Assembly: GCA_036435485.1 (NCBI GenBank)
Contig: CM071596.1
Location: forward strand, 140,207,001-140,271,000
Direction: 5' to 3'
Length of the DNA stretch: 64,000 bases
Origin: Saposhnikovia divaricata
Lineage: Eukaryota; Streptophyta; Magnoliopsida; Apiales; Apiaceae
A program made the position numbers and the translations under genes. The notes beneath the pieces are model-generated. The model was not told where the DNA came from and made no database searches. It worked only from the letters and a program-made list of their open reading frames with translations. The number at the start of each line of letters is the position of its first letter. The stretch's first letter is position 1. This document shows, piece by piece, positions 11,819 through 25,225 of the stretch.

Positions 11819-14800
11819 CCCTCCCGCCCTGGGGCCTAGATCGGAGAGTCACTGACACACATCCAGATGTATACAACCTAAAATATAATGTAAATATAAC
11901 ATGCTGATTTGCCCCAACACTACTATCCAAGATCTTTCACAGGTAATTGTATGAAACAAGCAAGCCATCGTCTAACTAATTATTATTACAAACCTGAATT
12001 CAAAATATATTATTATTACAAACCAAAGTTCTCAAAAATTCTACTGCCAGTTCTCACAACTAACTAGAGATCTCCTCACTGAGCTATTATTGCATCTACC
12101 TCAGGAGTTATCTCAAAACGAACCAACTCAGGGCCACGGTAAGTGCGCTTCCTTGCGGTTTGGATTGTACGAACCATAATTCTTAGATTACTGTCAAAAG
12201 GGTTAGACAAAATAATAATGAGCCAACGCTCAGCAAGTAACTAAAGATCTCAATTGAAAGCAGTATAACAGGGTATTGTAGAAGATGACAGTAATTCAAA
12301 ATATGACATAAATATGCTGGAAGCAGTATAAGCAATACTGGTATTTAGTAATGACAGGATAACAACTGATAATCAGGATAGCAATAGATATTTCAAATCT
12401 GTGTAAAGTAATTGACATTTCAATCGGTAAACCAATTTCATTTCATGGTAAATAAAAAGTAATCATCACTTTAAGAAAAGTGATTGGAGGTTTTTATTTC
12501 ATAACAGACACTACGGGTGATCAGCCCATAAAGTCCCCATACCGGACACAAAGTCCCTCTGGCCATCATTTCCTTTCATGAGGATAGCTTGGGTTCCAAA
12601 GAGGCAACACATTGGCCTATAAAGTTGTCGAACTGGACAGACCAGAACTACACTAATACATACTCAAACCGATGGAACCAGCATTACCCGTTCGCCCTAT
12701 CTCTCCAATCGTCAGGAATCCGTGTAAACCATTTAGACGGAGTTCCTAACATTTTTATTAAAAATCTCATTTTAAAACATTAAACTTTGCAAAAACTCTT
12801 TTTAACTTTGTAAAACATTTTAATACTTAATCTTTTCAAAAACCTTTACTTCGAAGTACCTTCGACTCTCTGATAACAAATCAGCCTAGTCTAAGTAACT
12901 TCAAAGTATTTTAAGAAAACAACTCATTTTGATTTGCAATGATAAAAGTTAAGGGATTTGACAAAGTTTTCTGACATCAACGAAATAGGGATACAAGTCT
13001 GAATCAAGAAGATATAGACTCAAAGGCATCAAGGTAATTGATCAGATTTCGAGTTTAAGGTATAATATTAAAGGCAATTAAGTTCTTGGATCAGTGTTTA
13101 GCTCATGAAGAAGTTTATGTGTTTTAGGGTCAACATAGGTTAAACTGGACACGGACATAATTCAAGTGGAACACTGGTTTATCGGTCAGTCAATATGACA
13201 TGATTATAGTAAGCTGTAGGACATATATGGTCAAGAAGCAATTAAAAAGAATTAGTATTGTTTAACTCTCAGTGACAGTATGGTCAAGAAGCAATTAAAA
13301 GAATTATGTTGGTCTAGGGTTTACATGTGTTTAACCAGGGTTTATCAATAAAGATTTTGGATACATGCAAAAGTAGGTTTACAACAGGAGTATGATCAAC
13401 ATGGTATAAGATTGGCATGCTTTAATCAACAAGATATAACAGTTTCAATAATATAAACTTTCAGAGGAAAGACAGAGTTACTTGCCTCTGGTAGAATGCA
13501 ACAGCTAACAGCTCAGTCACTGGTACCCGACCTTAGCCTTTCCTTTATCGCTAGGTCCTACGTCCTTCTTATCTACATAAACCATATCACTACTTTAGTA
13601 TACTATGTTTCTAATACGATTCATCCTAATCTACCCAACGATTCCTATATCGCATCACCACTTAACATATATATCACATTCTTATTACGCAATTTAATAG
13701 GATCATATATGCATGTAGCACATAACATTTATAACATGTAATCACGTAAACCATTTAAGCACATAATACACATTACCAGTCAAACTTGAATTCAGCTTAT
13801 AACTTTGTACTATAAACTTTATAACTTATAATCCTAACGAAAATTGAGCAGAGTTTCCTCTGTAATATAGACTATCCCGTCGAAAGATATCCGACTCCAA
13901 TTCAAAATCAAATTCCTACGATGGATTTAAGATCCACCTACACTTCCCAATGGATTATATATGTATCCTAACAATCATACTACTCACCACATGTACTATA
14001 TCTTTAGTATTACTATATATTCCGAAATTATAAAACTAACATTCATAATTAGTCTACTTATCTCTTTTATCAAATAAAACCGCTAAATCATCAGTTACCA
14101 TGTAATTATCAAGATTAATCTATTAACTACTTTTATTATTCATGAAAATTCGAATTATTCATTATTAATTAACAAAATTCGAATTAATCATTAAAATCCA
14201 AAAATTACACACGCATGCTGATTAATTCTTAACTAGCATCATTTACTTTATAAACCTCAAAAATTAAACATATATTCATTTATTTAGAATTATAGATTTA
14301 ACCAATAATTCGAATAATTCGAATTTTAAACAATTAAATTATCAAAAATCACATGCATCTCCATATAATTATCCTACACAAATTGGTAATCTGCAATTAA
14401 CAGGTAATTATCAAGAACATCATTTAAATCTGTAAATCACCAAACAATATTTCAAAAATTTCAAATTAAATAAATATTTAATCCAAAAAAATCAAAAACA
14501 TCAAAATCCTTTACATGCAATCAATTTAATACTTTGATTATTAATAATTATGACATAATAAGACTATACACTCATTAGGCCACCACCACCGGCCGTCCGA
14601 TCATCGGAAACACCATGGCCGTCGGTGGGGTTTTGGCTCGAGCTCATGAACGGACTCCAATCATCACTAAAACTTCGTTTTAACTATAATTTGCATCTTA
14701 GAGATTCAATAACATAGCTATAAGACTTGCATGTCAGTAAAAATTCATACCCACACAAATATATACATACGACCGTATATATTTATGTACAAAACTCAAC

Positions 14801-15574
14801 AAAACTTAACCCAAGAATTAAACCAAGCAAAAGAATAATAAACAGATGATCAAACCAGAGATTAAAGCAGGGTTTTGTTGCTAAAATTCGAAAGAAAAGA
14901 GAAAAGGGAGAGAAGAATGGTACCCAACAGAGCAGCTCACGAACAAGAAGAGAAATGGGGCAGTGGAAATGTTATATACTGCCAGGAGCAGTTTGGTAAT
15001 TCAACAAAAGCTGAAAATCTAATTTCCTGTTTAAAACTCATTTTTAATCATTTTAAATCGAAATAAATTAGAAAATTAAGATAAAAATAAAATTTAAGAT
15101 TCTAAAATAAAGTTTATGAAATTACAAGGCTCCCCATATTTTTAAAATAATTTTAGGCTCAAAATGAATTTTATATGAATTTTTGAATTAAAGGCTCTTT
15201 AAAAGAAATAATGCTTTTTAAATCATTTTAAAATACCGAAACACACAATTAAATCTGCACACTAATTTTACAAACTAAATCTTGTCTCAAGGATGATAAT
15301 GCAAAAGATTTCATGATTTAAATCGACTCCAATGATTTTATATGATTTTTGAAAGATTAAAAAGGCACTTTAAAAATAGTTTTAATGCTCCAAAAATATA
15401 AATAAAATTCTACGAGCATATACGACACATACCAATCATCACATAATCACATAAACATAATTTCACAAATATCTTGACTTTACAAAAATATACTCATCAT
15501 ATATTTCACATAATTTTCACATTTAGCAATTAAATAAACATTTATATAATCGTGAAAAATTCTAGGTCGTTATA
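11819..15574 (-). repeat. LTR of family B' (about 3.76 kb) inserted in the A2 gag
   Basis: On the minus strand it begins TATAACGACCTAGAA at 15574, like the B-family LTRs (TATAACGCCCTAGAA), exactly where A2 gag is interrupted after its Pro-Met codons. It ends near GGGCGGGAGGG at 11819, directly against the A1 LTR end. It shares the TGAGC/GCTCA stem-loop (12219-12232) and the ACTTGCCTC landmark with B. No PBS or internal domain is seen, so it is a solo LTR or the remaining LTR of an element whose other parts lie beyond A1. ORFs such as 12589-12783, 13496-13741 and 14875-15066 show no recognisable domain. Confidence 0.75.
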
Positions 15575-15838
15575 CATGGGGTCTCTATCCTGGTTCTCCC
15601 TTTCTTGATCAACTTCGGTTTCTTCCCCTTCTACTTCTTCTTTGAACTCCCCAGTATAAAAGGTTTCGTCTGCGGCCCCATACTGGGAATCCTCTTGCTC
15701 ATTATAATCCTCATCTTGCGCTTCATCATATTCGGGATTTTCCCCTTGTTGGTTATGGCTTTCTTGGTCAGTAGATTCACAGGGGTTAGCCCTAGTTCCC
15801 ATTCTTCGTGGAGGCTGATATACTAAAAATTTGGACAA
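15575..15838 (-). pseudogene. gag: N-terminal fragment of A2 gag
   Basis: An open frame from an ATG at 15838 encodes an acidic, Gln/Glu/Asp-rich stretch (YNEQEDSQYG, then EEEVEG-like residues) ending at Asp-Pro-Met before B' begins. It matches the gag start of A1 at 2-142, but with CAG in place of A1's TAG at 128, so it shows the unbroken state of that codon. An alternative start at an internal Met 13 codons in cannot be excluded. Confidence 0.8.
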
Positions 15839-16235
15839 TTACACATTAGGTTTATTTACCTGCTTTAAAGATTTCTCCTCGCACAATCGTTACATTTTGG
15901 ATTTAGGATCCTACAGTTCTATATTTCATGGCAACTTAATCGAAAATGGTACGTGTAGAAAAAATCTAATAAATTGGTTATCGCGTCACAACAGAACTGA
16001 AATGACTGAAAGGAAACAAATATATACATGGTACTGAAAGATACATAATCCGAGTCACATCGACAGTTTAGAAGTACAACCGTCCTAACAACATCTGGTC
16101 AAAAGTGAAATACATGGTCTATCCGTCTAGTCAGTAAAAGGGAAACTAAATACAATGAAACTATCCCACAAAACTCGGCACTACTACGTCCGTACATGAC
16201 TAGAAAACTAGACTACTACATCACCATCTCTGAAA
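15839..16235 (-). other. Spacer between extra ORF and gag of A2
   Basis: About 400 bp without a supported gene. It is probably element leader. Short plus-strand ORFs here are not supported by any domain. Confidence 0.5.
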
Positions 16236-17040
16236 TCAGCCACCAGTGTGGCCCAAAGCCCTGACCCTCGCCATAGCAATGCGAAAGATCTCCTCAGCAT
16301 CTATCCTGGACACCCTGTCATCTCCATCAATAGTTAAAGCTCGAACCCTCATCCGGGCCCTCAGCTCAATACGGATCACTGCCCTATGCATAGCTTGAGC
16401 CCTAGCACGCCTCCCGCCGACCTGGCATCCCAACCTGGCAGCTCTCTCAGCTGCTAGCTCTGCCCTGGACTTTGCTAACCTGGCCTCAGCCACTTCTAAA
16501 TCAGTAGAAACTCTGCTCACAACCCAGTTATGCACACACAATGGAATCCCCTCTTTCAGAATATGGGGTGGGGTAGACGGCTCTGCTGGAGGTGTAGCCT
16601 CTGCCTTCTGTGGCTCGGGGGTAAGCTCCTCAAACTCCTCAGAAAAAGGACTCACAGGAAATGGTGGTGGGGTAGGGGCTCTCTCAGTAGAGAGTGGTGG
16701 CAAACAAAGTCCTAAACTCCCAATAGCATTATCAACTGGCTCATCAATATCCACCTCCGTACCCTCATCCACTGCCTGCTCTATAACCGCATCCATAACC
16801 TGCTCAGTAGTCATATCAGTGTCCTCCTCCATAACCCTAATATCAGTATAGCCTAGATCTCCTCCGGATCCTCATCATCAGATTCCTCACCAATAACCTC
16901 GGTATCCTCAGCTGTCTGGACCTCCTCCGGGTCCCCCTCCTCAGATCAACAACCTCTGTGTCTCCATCCTCGTCACCTAGACGCTCATAATACGGATCTG
17001 TGGTCCTGAGTAAGTCCTCATCGTGCTGTCGCTCAAACAC
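16236..17040 (-). pseudogene. Extra ORF between PBS and gag in A2, unknown function
   Basis: Two same-strand open stretches, 17040-16843 (65 codons) and 16832-16236 (198 codons), lie between the PBS and gag. The first is strongly acidic in one frame (DEDGDTEVV) and appears shifted near 16945. The second starts MEEDTDMTTEQVMDA, has a Pro-rich centre (APTPPPFPVSPF) and an Ala/Arg/Glu-rich C-terminus with helical, possibly coiled-coil character (LEVAEARLAKSRAELAAERA). It resembles no gag, PR, RT, RNase H, IN or env domain I recognise. Copies A3 (27318-27461) and A4 (49891-50112) hold short charged remnants at the same place. It could be an accessory protein or a leader ORF. I cannot assign a function. 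Confidence 0.6.
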
Positions 17041-17201
17041 CTCTGGATCGGAGATGTCGCTCGCCTACACAATACGAAATATGTTACTATCATGATACTT
17101 AAAAAGTTCCCATAAGGGTTTTAGGTGAACTTGGCAAGAGTTCTTATTATCTTAGTGAATTTATTATTATATAACATTGTATCATCTCTTGGGATATATA
17201 A

Positions 17202-17220
17202 CTCTCTCTGATACCATTTC
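17202..17220 (-). other. Primer binding site of A2 (tRNA-iMet type)
   Basis: Read on the minus strand, GAAATGGTATCAGAGA follows the LTR end TGTTACA directly. TGGTATCAGA is the complement of the 3' end of plant initiator Met tRNA, the usual primer for chromoviruses. Confidence 0.88.
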
Positions 17221-20200
17221 TGTAACAGCCCCAAATCCGGGGTCGGGGATCCGGTCGTTACGGTCTCAATTCCATTAATAGTACTTGAACCTGAATCAAA
17301 ATAGATAAACAGCATGCTATGACTCCGCAATAATATCACACCACACGACCAGTTATAGTCCCAGAGATAAATTGAAATAAGTCTCTAAACATAGGATCCA
17401 CAATTCATAAGTTATTACAACCCAAAATGATTACAGTATAATTTAATAGTTTCTTGCCGTTGATTAACATAGGTTATACATATAGATAATCTGATAAACA
17501 AGAGCTGCCAGCCTAGGCTACTGGTTGCTCCTACCTCAGCAATGGCGACGATGATATCAGTGGGCAATCGTACGACTGCTGTCACCTGCTTGCGCCGAGT
17601 GCGCCTTACGCGGGCCATCAGACCTAGCTGTTGTTGTGATATAATAGACAAAGCAAGGGTGAGCAATATCCCACCAAAAATAATATATAACTGAACAATA
17701 ATATGTATAACAGTTTTAAAAGAATATCTTTGAAACCATATGCCATGTATTGACGAGCATAGTGCCAGTATAACGTAAAAGATGAAGTTACAAGGTAACT
17801 CAAAATATATATTCCGTAGAAATATCTGCTATGTAAAATATGAACAAGATATGAACATATGTCATAAGAAGGAAATTGCAAGGTAATTATTGCAATGCCA
17901 GTTTTTTTTTGAACACTTTTCGAATCCTGCCAACACTTATCGGTCACCAAGCCGTTGCTTTCCGATCGGGGTGCTGTGATGCCCCCAAATCTGAGGTCAA
18001 AGATTCAGGTCGTCACATCACCATCCAACCATATCATACCTGTATTAACTGTACAACTCCACAATACATCCTTCCAGACCTCAATCTTAAGCACAAACAA
18101 GTTAGAGCCTCAGAAACGATAATCAAAAGTGCCATTAAATATTACAATTCATTTGTAAAAATCAGAGTCTTACGCAATTCCACTTATACAACTATACTTG
18201 AAGACAAGTCTTACTATTACAATTGAAAACCTATCAGACTACTCTGTAGTATTTATCAGGAACTAAATCATCTCCCGGGTAAATCTTCTACTCCTCTCCT
18301 GCTGGTGCGGAGTTAATCGGTCAAATTCTTCCCTTTCTGAAAAGTTTTTATAAAGCAAGAATGAGCTACATAATGCTCAGCAAGTTCACCATTTTGTAAA
18401 ATAATAATGTGGTTTATTTCGAAAACATTCCCAACTATATGGGTATATACCTCAGATTTCAAAACATAATTGGACAATGTATATGTCCGAGTTTGAATAA
18501 AACATCTATACTCACTAAGGAGCTTTAGAATAACATATGAACCCTTTATAAGGTTCCCATTTCAATATATCTCAAGTTTGAAATATATACATATGAGTAT
18601 ATCACTTTCGGCAAAACACTCTACGATTAACATACTGTACAGGGAATACATCATTGCAAACCTCTTTCCTTCCATTAGCTTAGAAGGTTTCTCATACAAA
18701 AACATTTCATTCTTTGAAACAATTGCAAGAGTGCACTAACACGTGCTAATCTTTATAGAAAATCTTGCAGTTCTAGATACTACACGATGTCAATATTTTT
18801 CTTATCAAAAACCACACTATCGGCAACTTGGCACTTAGGCCCAAGAAGCAGTGTTTGAGTATTTTTCCAAAGTGGAGGATGGGACTGGAAGAAAACATAA
18901 AAACCTGAGAGGGATTGACGATGATCAGTCGCCACATCCAAGTCCAATAATCTGCGGGTCTTCTCTACCAGTTGAAGGATAGAAACTACATCCGTAACTA
19001 TCCCCGGGTGAAAACTACATCCGTAATCACCCTCGATGAAAACTACATTCGTAATCATCCTTCGGCAACACCTGGGCCGGAATAATAATTGATGGACCGC
19101 CTGGCTCACGGCCGCTTACACATCTCGGGAATCGTTCGTCAACGATTCCCACACCTGCTAGAGTCCCTTTTTCTTCTTCTTTTGAAAACTTGATTTTGAT
19201 TGAAAACAGAGTAATTGAGGTCCGACATCAGTCGACCGATGATTCTTGAAATCACACAAGAAACAAACCTGATCGGGGGTTTTCGAAAATGTTTTGAGTT
19301 CGAAAGAGTTCGAGTTTGAAAGTGCTAAAGGTATCTTGGATTAGCTTTGTCTTTAAAATAATGAAAAATAATTAATAAATGATATTTTAAGATTTAATAT
19401 TAATAATTAATAAAATAATTATTTAATTAAATAAGCTTTTAATCCAAGATAGGTATTTTGAGTATTTACGAAGATATAAAAATAATTACTTGAGTATACG
19501 ATACTCCCCGAATGACCCTTCGGGTTTTCGCAATTTAATTACGATATAATAATATACCGCTCCCCGGTCAATAGTATATACGGACCGCTACGACTTTTAT
19601 TGCTAGAGTCGTTGTCCGAAGAAAACATTTCATTCTAAGTTCAAGGGGTGCAACATATATGTACTTATACATCTCAATTTCATCGATACTTCGATAAGCA
19701 TAAACATTTGATATGATTGAAAACTACAAACACAACAGTGAAAGTCCTTGTATATGTAAGTTTTGAAAAGTAAACTTGCCTTGGCGTGGTTGGGGTGATC
19801 AAACGTGCGGAGTGGAATGATCTATACATAAGCAATAACCGCTCGTTAGTACCTTAACAATATCTCTTTAATTGCGGGGTTTTAGGAGGTACAAAATTAA
19901 CTTAACGACTTCGTCTTATGACACTCTAGCCCCACTATAGGTTCATGTCACCACTCGATTACGCTCGTCACTTATTCGACTTGATTTAGTTACCATATCC
20001 GAGTCATGTCCATTACCCCTAAAATTATACTCCACTTAACGACTTTTTCCCTTGCGCGAATTTTACTCTAGCATTTTTAAAAATTGAAAAATTCATATTT
20101 TAATCCAATTCTTTTTGGGTAGCCTTTACCACTGCATTTACTAGCTTCTCTAATTTTTCCATGATCCCACATAAATTTTTAGGGGTTTAAACAAGGTTCA

Positions 20201-23200
20201 CAAGGGGGTCACTTAGTACTGTCCGGAATCCAGAAACACATTTTACTTCTCCGGCCATAACTTAAAATCTATACATCACCTAGTCATGAACCTTACATTT
20301 CCAGAAACTACATTCAAATATCTTTCCAAGATTACGGACCTCAGGGGACAAGATTTGGGGGTTCAAAACCATGTTACAAGACAGGTCAAGTTTCTGGAAA
20401 AATTCAGCATGCATGTTTCACTTAATTCAACCAATATTCTTACTTCCACAACACAACCAACGTCTAATTCACTTAGTTCATGCTTTATAACATTCATGGA
20501 GATACATATACTAACCACAAGCATCAAAATCACAATCACAACACTAAACTCTAGATCCATATCATCCATCACTTGATCATCCAAGATTAACACATTATAT
20601 ACATGGATCTATCATTGAACATCATAAACACTACATGGCCAAGAGGGGTTATGATTTTTATACCTTCTTGAGTACCTAGGAGCCTTGGGTAAGCCTTAAA
20701 AAACTCAAGAACACCTTGAATGATCTCCTACAACCCTTATAATCCAAGATCTAAAAGAAAAACTAAACATGGTTACTATTCACAATATCTTTAACAATTA
20801 ATATCTTGAAATATAATGGATGAAAGGGCTTGAAACTCTTAGTATACCTTTCTTAGATGATGGAGAGAGCCTAGGAATTATGCCTTGAATTATGAGTGAG
20901 AAGAAATGGAGGAAAGAAATTTCTTTCTTCCTTGGATGAAGCTTGGCCGAGAGCTTTTTCAAGAGGGGGGGTGATGTTTGTGTTTTTGATTTTTGTGTGG
21001 GTGAATAATTGTAAAGTAGTAGTTAGGTAATACATATTGGTGTATGTATAGGCATGGTACAACCTAGGTATGGTCTCCTTGTACCCTTGTCCCCTCCTTG
21101 GAAAAAGAAATGTAACTAGTTACTATTCCTCTTGCCACTTGGTTTAACTAGTTTGCTTTTTCCTAACTACTTGGTTGCATGGGGCTTGCATGCAATACTA
21201 CTCCTTGTATCATTATTCTTCCACCAATGCTTGTCATTTAATCTTTAATTCGTATCATATCTTAATTAATTCCCCGTAATAGTATTTTGTCGCGTAGAGA
21301 TTTCCCTCGTAATCCCTTAAGTACTTAATTGTGTAAATTCCTCGAATATCCATAATTCCTCGTCATAACCCTTAATAAATCTTTTAATACTCTAATCATT
21401 CTCAAATCCCTAGTTTTATAATTCTTACTAACAGTAAGACTCTTGCTTTCAACAACCTTCCCCTTATCTTACATAGTGAATGCAATAACATAGTCTCTCA
21501 GACAATCAATTCCATTAAACAACAGGGATGACTGGAAAGGTTCCAAATTGACAATGTCACATGATATTATATAAAAGAAAATATTGCAAAAATTAGGGTT
21601 CTTACAGGTGCTCTCGATAATGTTGCAAAAAATATCTAAATTGGATGATGAACTAATACTGGAGTATTAATCGCGCCCGCTATTCCAATCCTTACGATGA
21701 TTAGTCGCAGATTTTACAACTCAAATTAGTTTTACTACCGGTGGAAGGAAGAACTGACAGATTTACTTGTCTACCGCCCTTTTAGATCTCCCTGACCAAT
21801 GGTTGGGCCTTCGGGATGGACCGGCGCTACTCAGCCTCTTACATGACTCCTAGTTCGAATAGAATCCATGACTCTGAAACGTAAAGCTCATCTTCCTTTC
21901 CCCAAGTATAATACTTGTTGATAAGACTCCACAAAGTAGTCGTATCTAATTGGAAAGGAAAATTCACCAATATTTCCCAAGCTGTTGCTTGTTAATGGAT
22001 ATCGACTTGTTCCATCAATCACCCCTCGAACAGTGAGGAAGTAACAAAAGATTCAATTTGATGAATAATAACCAAGTTGCAAATGAAAAGAATAGTTTCA
22101 AAGATTTATGACCGGGCAGTCAAACAAAATAAATAACAGCTCTCAAGTAAGGTTCCCTTATATTTTGAAAGTTTTTTTTTTAAGCGAGCATTTAAATGTT
22201 CCTATAAGATAGATTTAAATGGAAAATAGGGTTTTGGGAACCTTTCCTTGATAAAATAATTATAATAAGGCTCAGAAATATTTTACATAATATTTGAAGA
22301 TCAAAGATAAATTTTGTATAAAATAATTTATTTTGAAAATCAATTTAAAAGTATTAAATAAATATTCCAATAATATTTATTAACTCATAAATATTTAAAG
22401 AATATTTATTGATCAAAATATTGCTCATAAATAACCCTCGAATGAATATATAAAAATATTCACTAAATAATAATTTCTTGAATGAATACTCGAAATAATA
22501 TTCAATAAATAATTCAAACCTTAAATGAATATTCAAAATAATATTCATTAAATAAAACAAACGTTAAATGAATATTCAACAATAATATTCATTTAATAAA
22601 TAAAACTCAAATGAATATTCAAAATAATATTCATTAAATAAATAAATAAACTCAAATGAATATTCAAAATAATATTCGTTAATGAAATAATGGAAAACAT
22701 TTATCTAATATTGTCCTCAGAAAATAATCACAGTATATACATAAATACCGACTCCCGATCTATATTTGAAGAATGAAGATCATATGCCCTTCACTAAGGG
22801 TCTTAGCCATATCCGGCTTATAACTAATATATCACATATCTAGCTTATAAGCCAATATCAAATCATAAAACCAGTAGCACAATATAATTTGAAAGCAGGC
22901 ATGCATGCTATGACATATGTATAACAGAAACCAAATCATATATATTATCACAACAACAGTTTTAAAATGTTTGAAAACTTGCCTGGTACTCAGGTAGGGA
23001 TAGTGTGTCCTGGGTCAGTCCGGTGATCTATAAATAATCAAAATATTCGAGATTAATCACTTAACGCTTTGAAAGGTTAAGTATGTACTTTACTTAGGTT
23101 AAAACACGTTTTCAAGTTATCTCGTTATACACCCTCTAGTGTAACTCTTATTAACACCGTTGTAACCCGACACTTGCACATTATCCAGGCATGTCATTAC

Positions 23201-25225
23201 ACTTACACTTGGTAGGTTCTTATGTCAGTTAAGTTCTAAGGTTTGTCATTACTAGGAAAGATTATACCTCGAGATTTATTGTTCGCTTTCTAAGTGGTTT
23301 TCCAAAGTTATAACGAAGTGCTCTTTTTAGGGGTTCCCTCGTACTTAACCTTGACTCGAACATTTTTATAAAATCGAAAACCGATCCGTTTGACATGAGG
23401 TCTTCTCTCACACCTTCCTTATGATCTCTAATATTTATTTATCAAGATTTGCCACTGAATTAATCATGTTAAGGGGGTTCAATTTCAGTTACGAACTCGC
23501 ACTTACGGTTTCGAACCACTTTCACTAAATACACCATAACTCCTAAACCGTAAGTCTAAATGCTTCGATTATCATGCCAAAACGATCTATGACTCGAGAT
23601 CTATAAGGACAGGTCATATAATCATCAAGATCAGAAAATTAACCCAACTGTTATGCACGGTTTTTTTTAAGAGTTAACGAAATTTTGCCATTACGACGAC
23701 TATAAATCGAACATTTCCAAATTTATCACAATATAACCAAGCCACACCGGGCATACCATACATCTTAACAAGTCCAAGAACATCTCACTTCACCATCATT
23801 TGGATCATATCACTTAGATCAACTAAATCAACTACATAATCATGATTACATGCTTATAATAACATCATAATCATAACCCATCTAAAACCACCAAGAACAT
23901 TCAAAAACTTAAAGTGAGATCTAGGGTTCATGAGAGTTATACCTTCCTTGGAGTGTGTAAAGACCTTACCAAGCCTTTTATAGTCCTTAGATTTCCTTAA
24001 CCAAGCTTAGATCATCCAAAGAAATCAAGAAATCAAAGTTAGTTCTTGAAAGTTACTATTCATTATCAACTTTGATGATTTTATTACCTATGAAAGAATT
24101 GGAATTTGAAGCTAGGATTCATAGGAGATCTAAGTTATGAAATGTAGTACTTACCTAATTAATCTTTAGATTTTTGAATGGTTGGAAGTTGGATTTCCTC
24201 CTTGGATTTCTTGCAAAAGCCGAATGGAAGGAAAAGAGAGAGAATGGAGTTGCTTGGCTTGTCTCTTGCTTGGTTATGTGAATTATGGTGATGTTTTGGA
24301 TAATATCTAGCATAAAGTGGCTTTATTAAAGTGATTAGTTCATTCCATGCATCATCTTGAGCCATGTGTTACAATTTTGTGGTGTAGATGATGTAATCTT
24401 GTAACTAGTTTGGTTTAGTTGCTAATGATGCTAGTTCCTTTGGTACTAACTTGGTTACTTGACCTTATCCACTTGCACATGCTTGCATCTTGGCTCTATG
24501 CTTGTTTCTTTGTCCAGTTATTACTCAATTTCATTGATCGTTCGGAGGAATATCTCAAGTATTTCTTCCTAGGGTTGTACCGGAAACCTTCTTAATATTT
24601 ATACTACCATTCTCAATCCTCCTTTATAATCCTCGAATTTAAATTGCTCAAATCTCTTTATTAAATCCTTAATTCCTTCAGTGTCTAGGGAAATCTTGGA
24701 GAAATTAAAAGTGCTATTTTTCTGAATCTGATATCATTTACATACACTTATTTTGCCTATAGTTAATTAATACGAACTCAGAAATCCATTCGGAATACTT
24801 CTATATAGTGTCGTCTGATAATATTCCAATTTCCATCAAAAACACTATTCATTACTTATTCTTTCTTTATTTCCTATATTTAGAAAAATGTCTTCCTTCT
24901 CTTTCGAGCGTTCGCAATCTCTTTTACGGAATCAATTAACTTATAACAGATATCGATTTGGATGACATGAGCTACCAGATATCGATTTGGATGACATGAG
25001 AATAACCTTCCTCTTTGGAATACCCTATAGTACTTTCTAGGAGATAGATTATTCTAATCTAAGTTGTCAACCAATTGCATTGTTCATGGCATATAAACAT
25101 TTGAATCCAAATCCATTAAATATTCATTCATTAAACCACTGATACATTGTAGTCGTAATCACTATTCATTCATACTCCATTACATAATAAAAGTTTTAAT
25201 TCTACCAAAAATCTGGGTTCTTACA
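17221..25225 (-). repeat. 5' LTR of A2 (about 4.37 kb), interrupted by solo LTR C
   Basis: The ends TGTAAGAACC...TGTTACA and internal landmarks match the A1 LTR. Removing 17975-21606 and one copy of the GGTGC duplication leaves about 4368 bp. A 29-bp tandem duplication (unit CAGATATCGATTTGG...) is visible at 24945-25005. The AATATT palindrome array lies at about 22330-22690. No gene is seen. Confidence 0.9.
17975..21606 (-). repeat. Solo LTR of family C (3632 bp) with perfect 5-bp target duplication
   Basis: On the minus strand it begins TGTAAGAACCCTAATTTTTG at 21606 and ends GGGGGCATCACA at 17975. It is flanked by GGTGC at 17970-17974 and 21607-21611. It has TG...CA ends but no internal domain, so it is a solo LTR formed by recombination between two LTRs (inference). 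A 28-29-bp unit (GAAAACTACATCCGTAAT-like) occurs three times at 18985-19065. ORFs 18780-19109 and 20286-20576 have no recognised domain. Confidence 0.9.

Larger units (their letters stand above)
15575..25225 (-). mobile_element. Ty3/gypsy chromovirus A2, 5' part on the minus strand
   Basis: From right to left: LTR start TGTAAGAACC at 25225, LTR end TGTTACA at 17221, PBS, an extra ORF and the beginning of gag, which stops at the B' LTR. It is the same family as A1, as shown by LTR landmarks and the shared gag start. Its gag remainder and pol are absent from the window. If A1 and B' are nested insertions, they should lie to the left of position 1. Confidence 0.88.

Noticed and set aside
17876..18226. 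A 116-codon plus-strand ORF across the C LTR edge
   Set aside because: It spans the junction of two elements and cannot be an ancestral gene.
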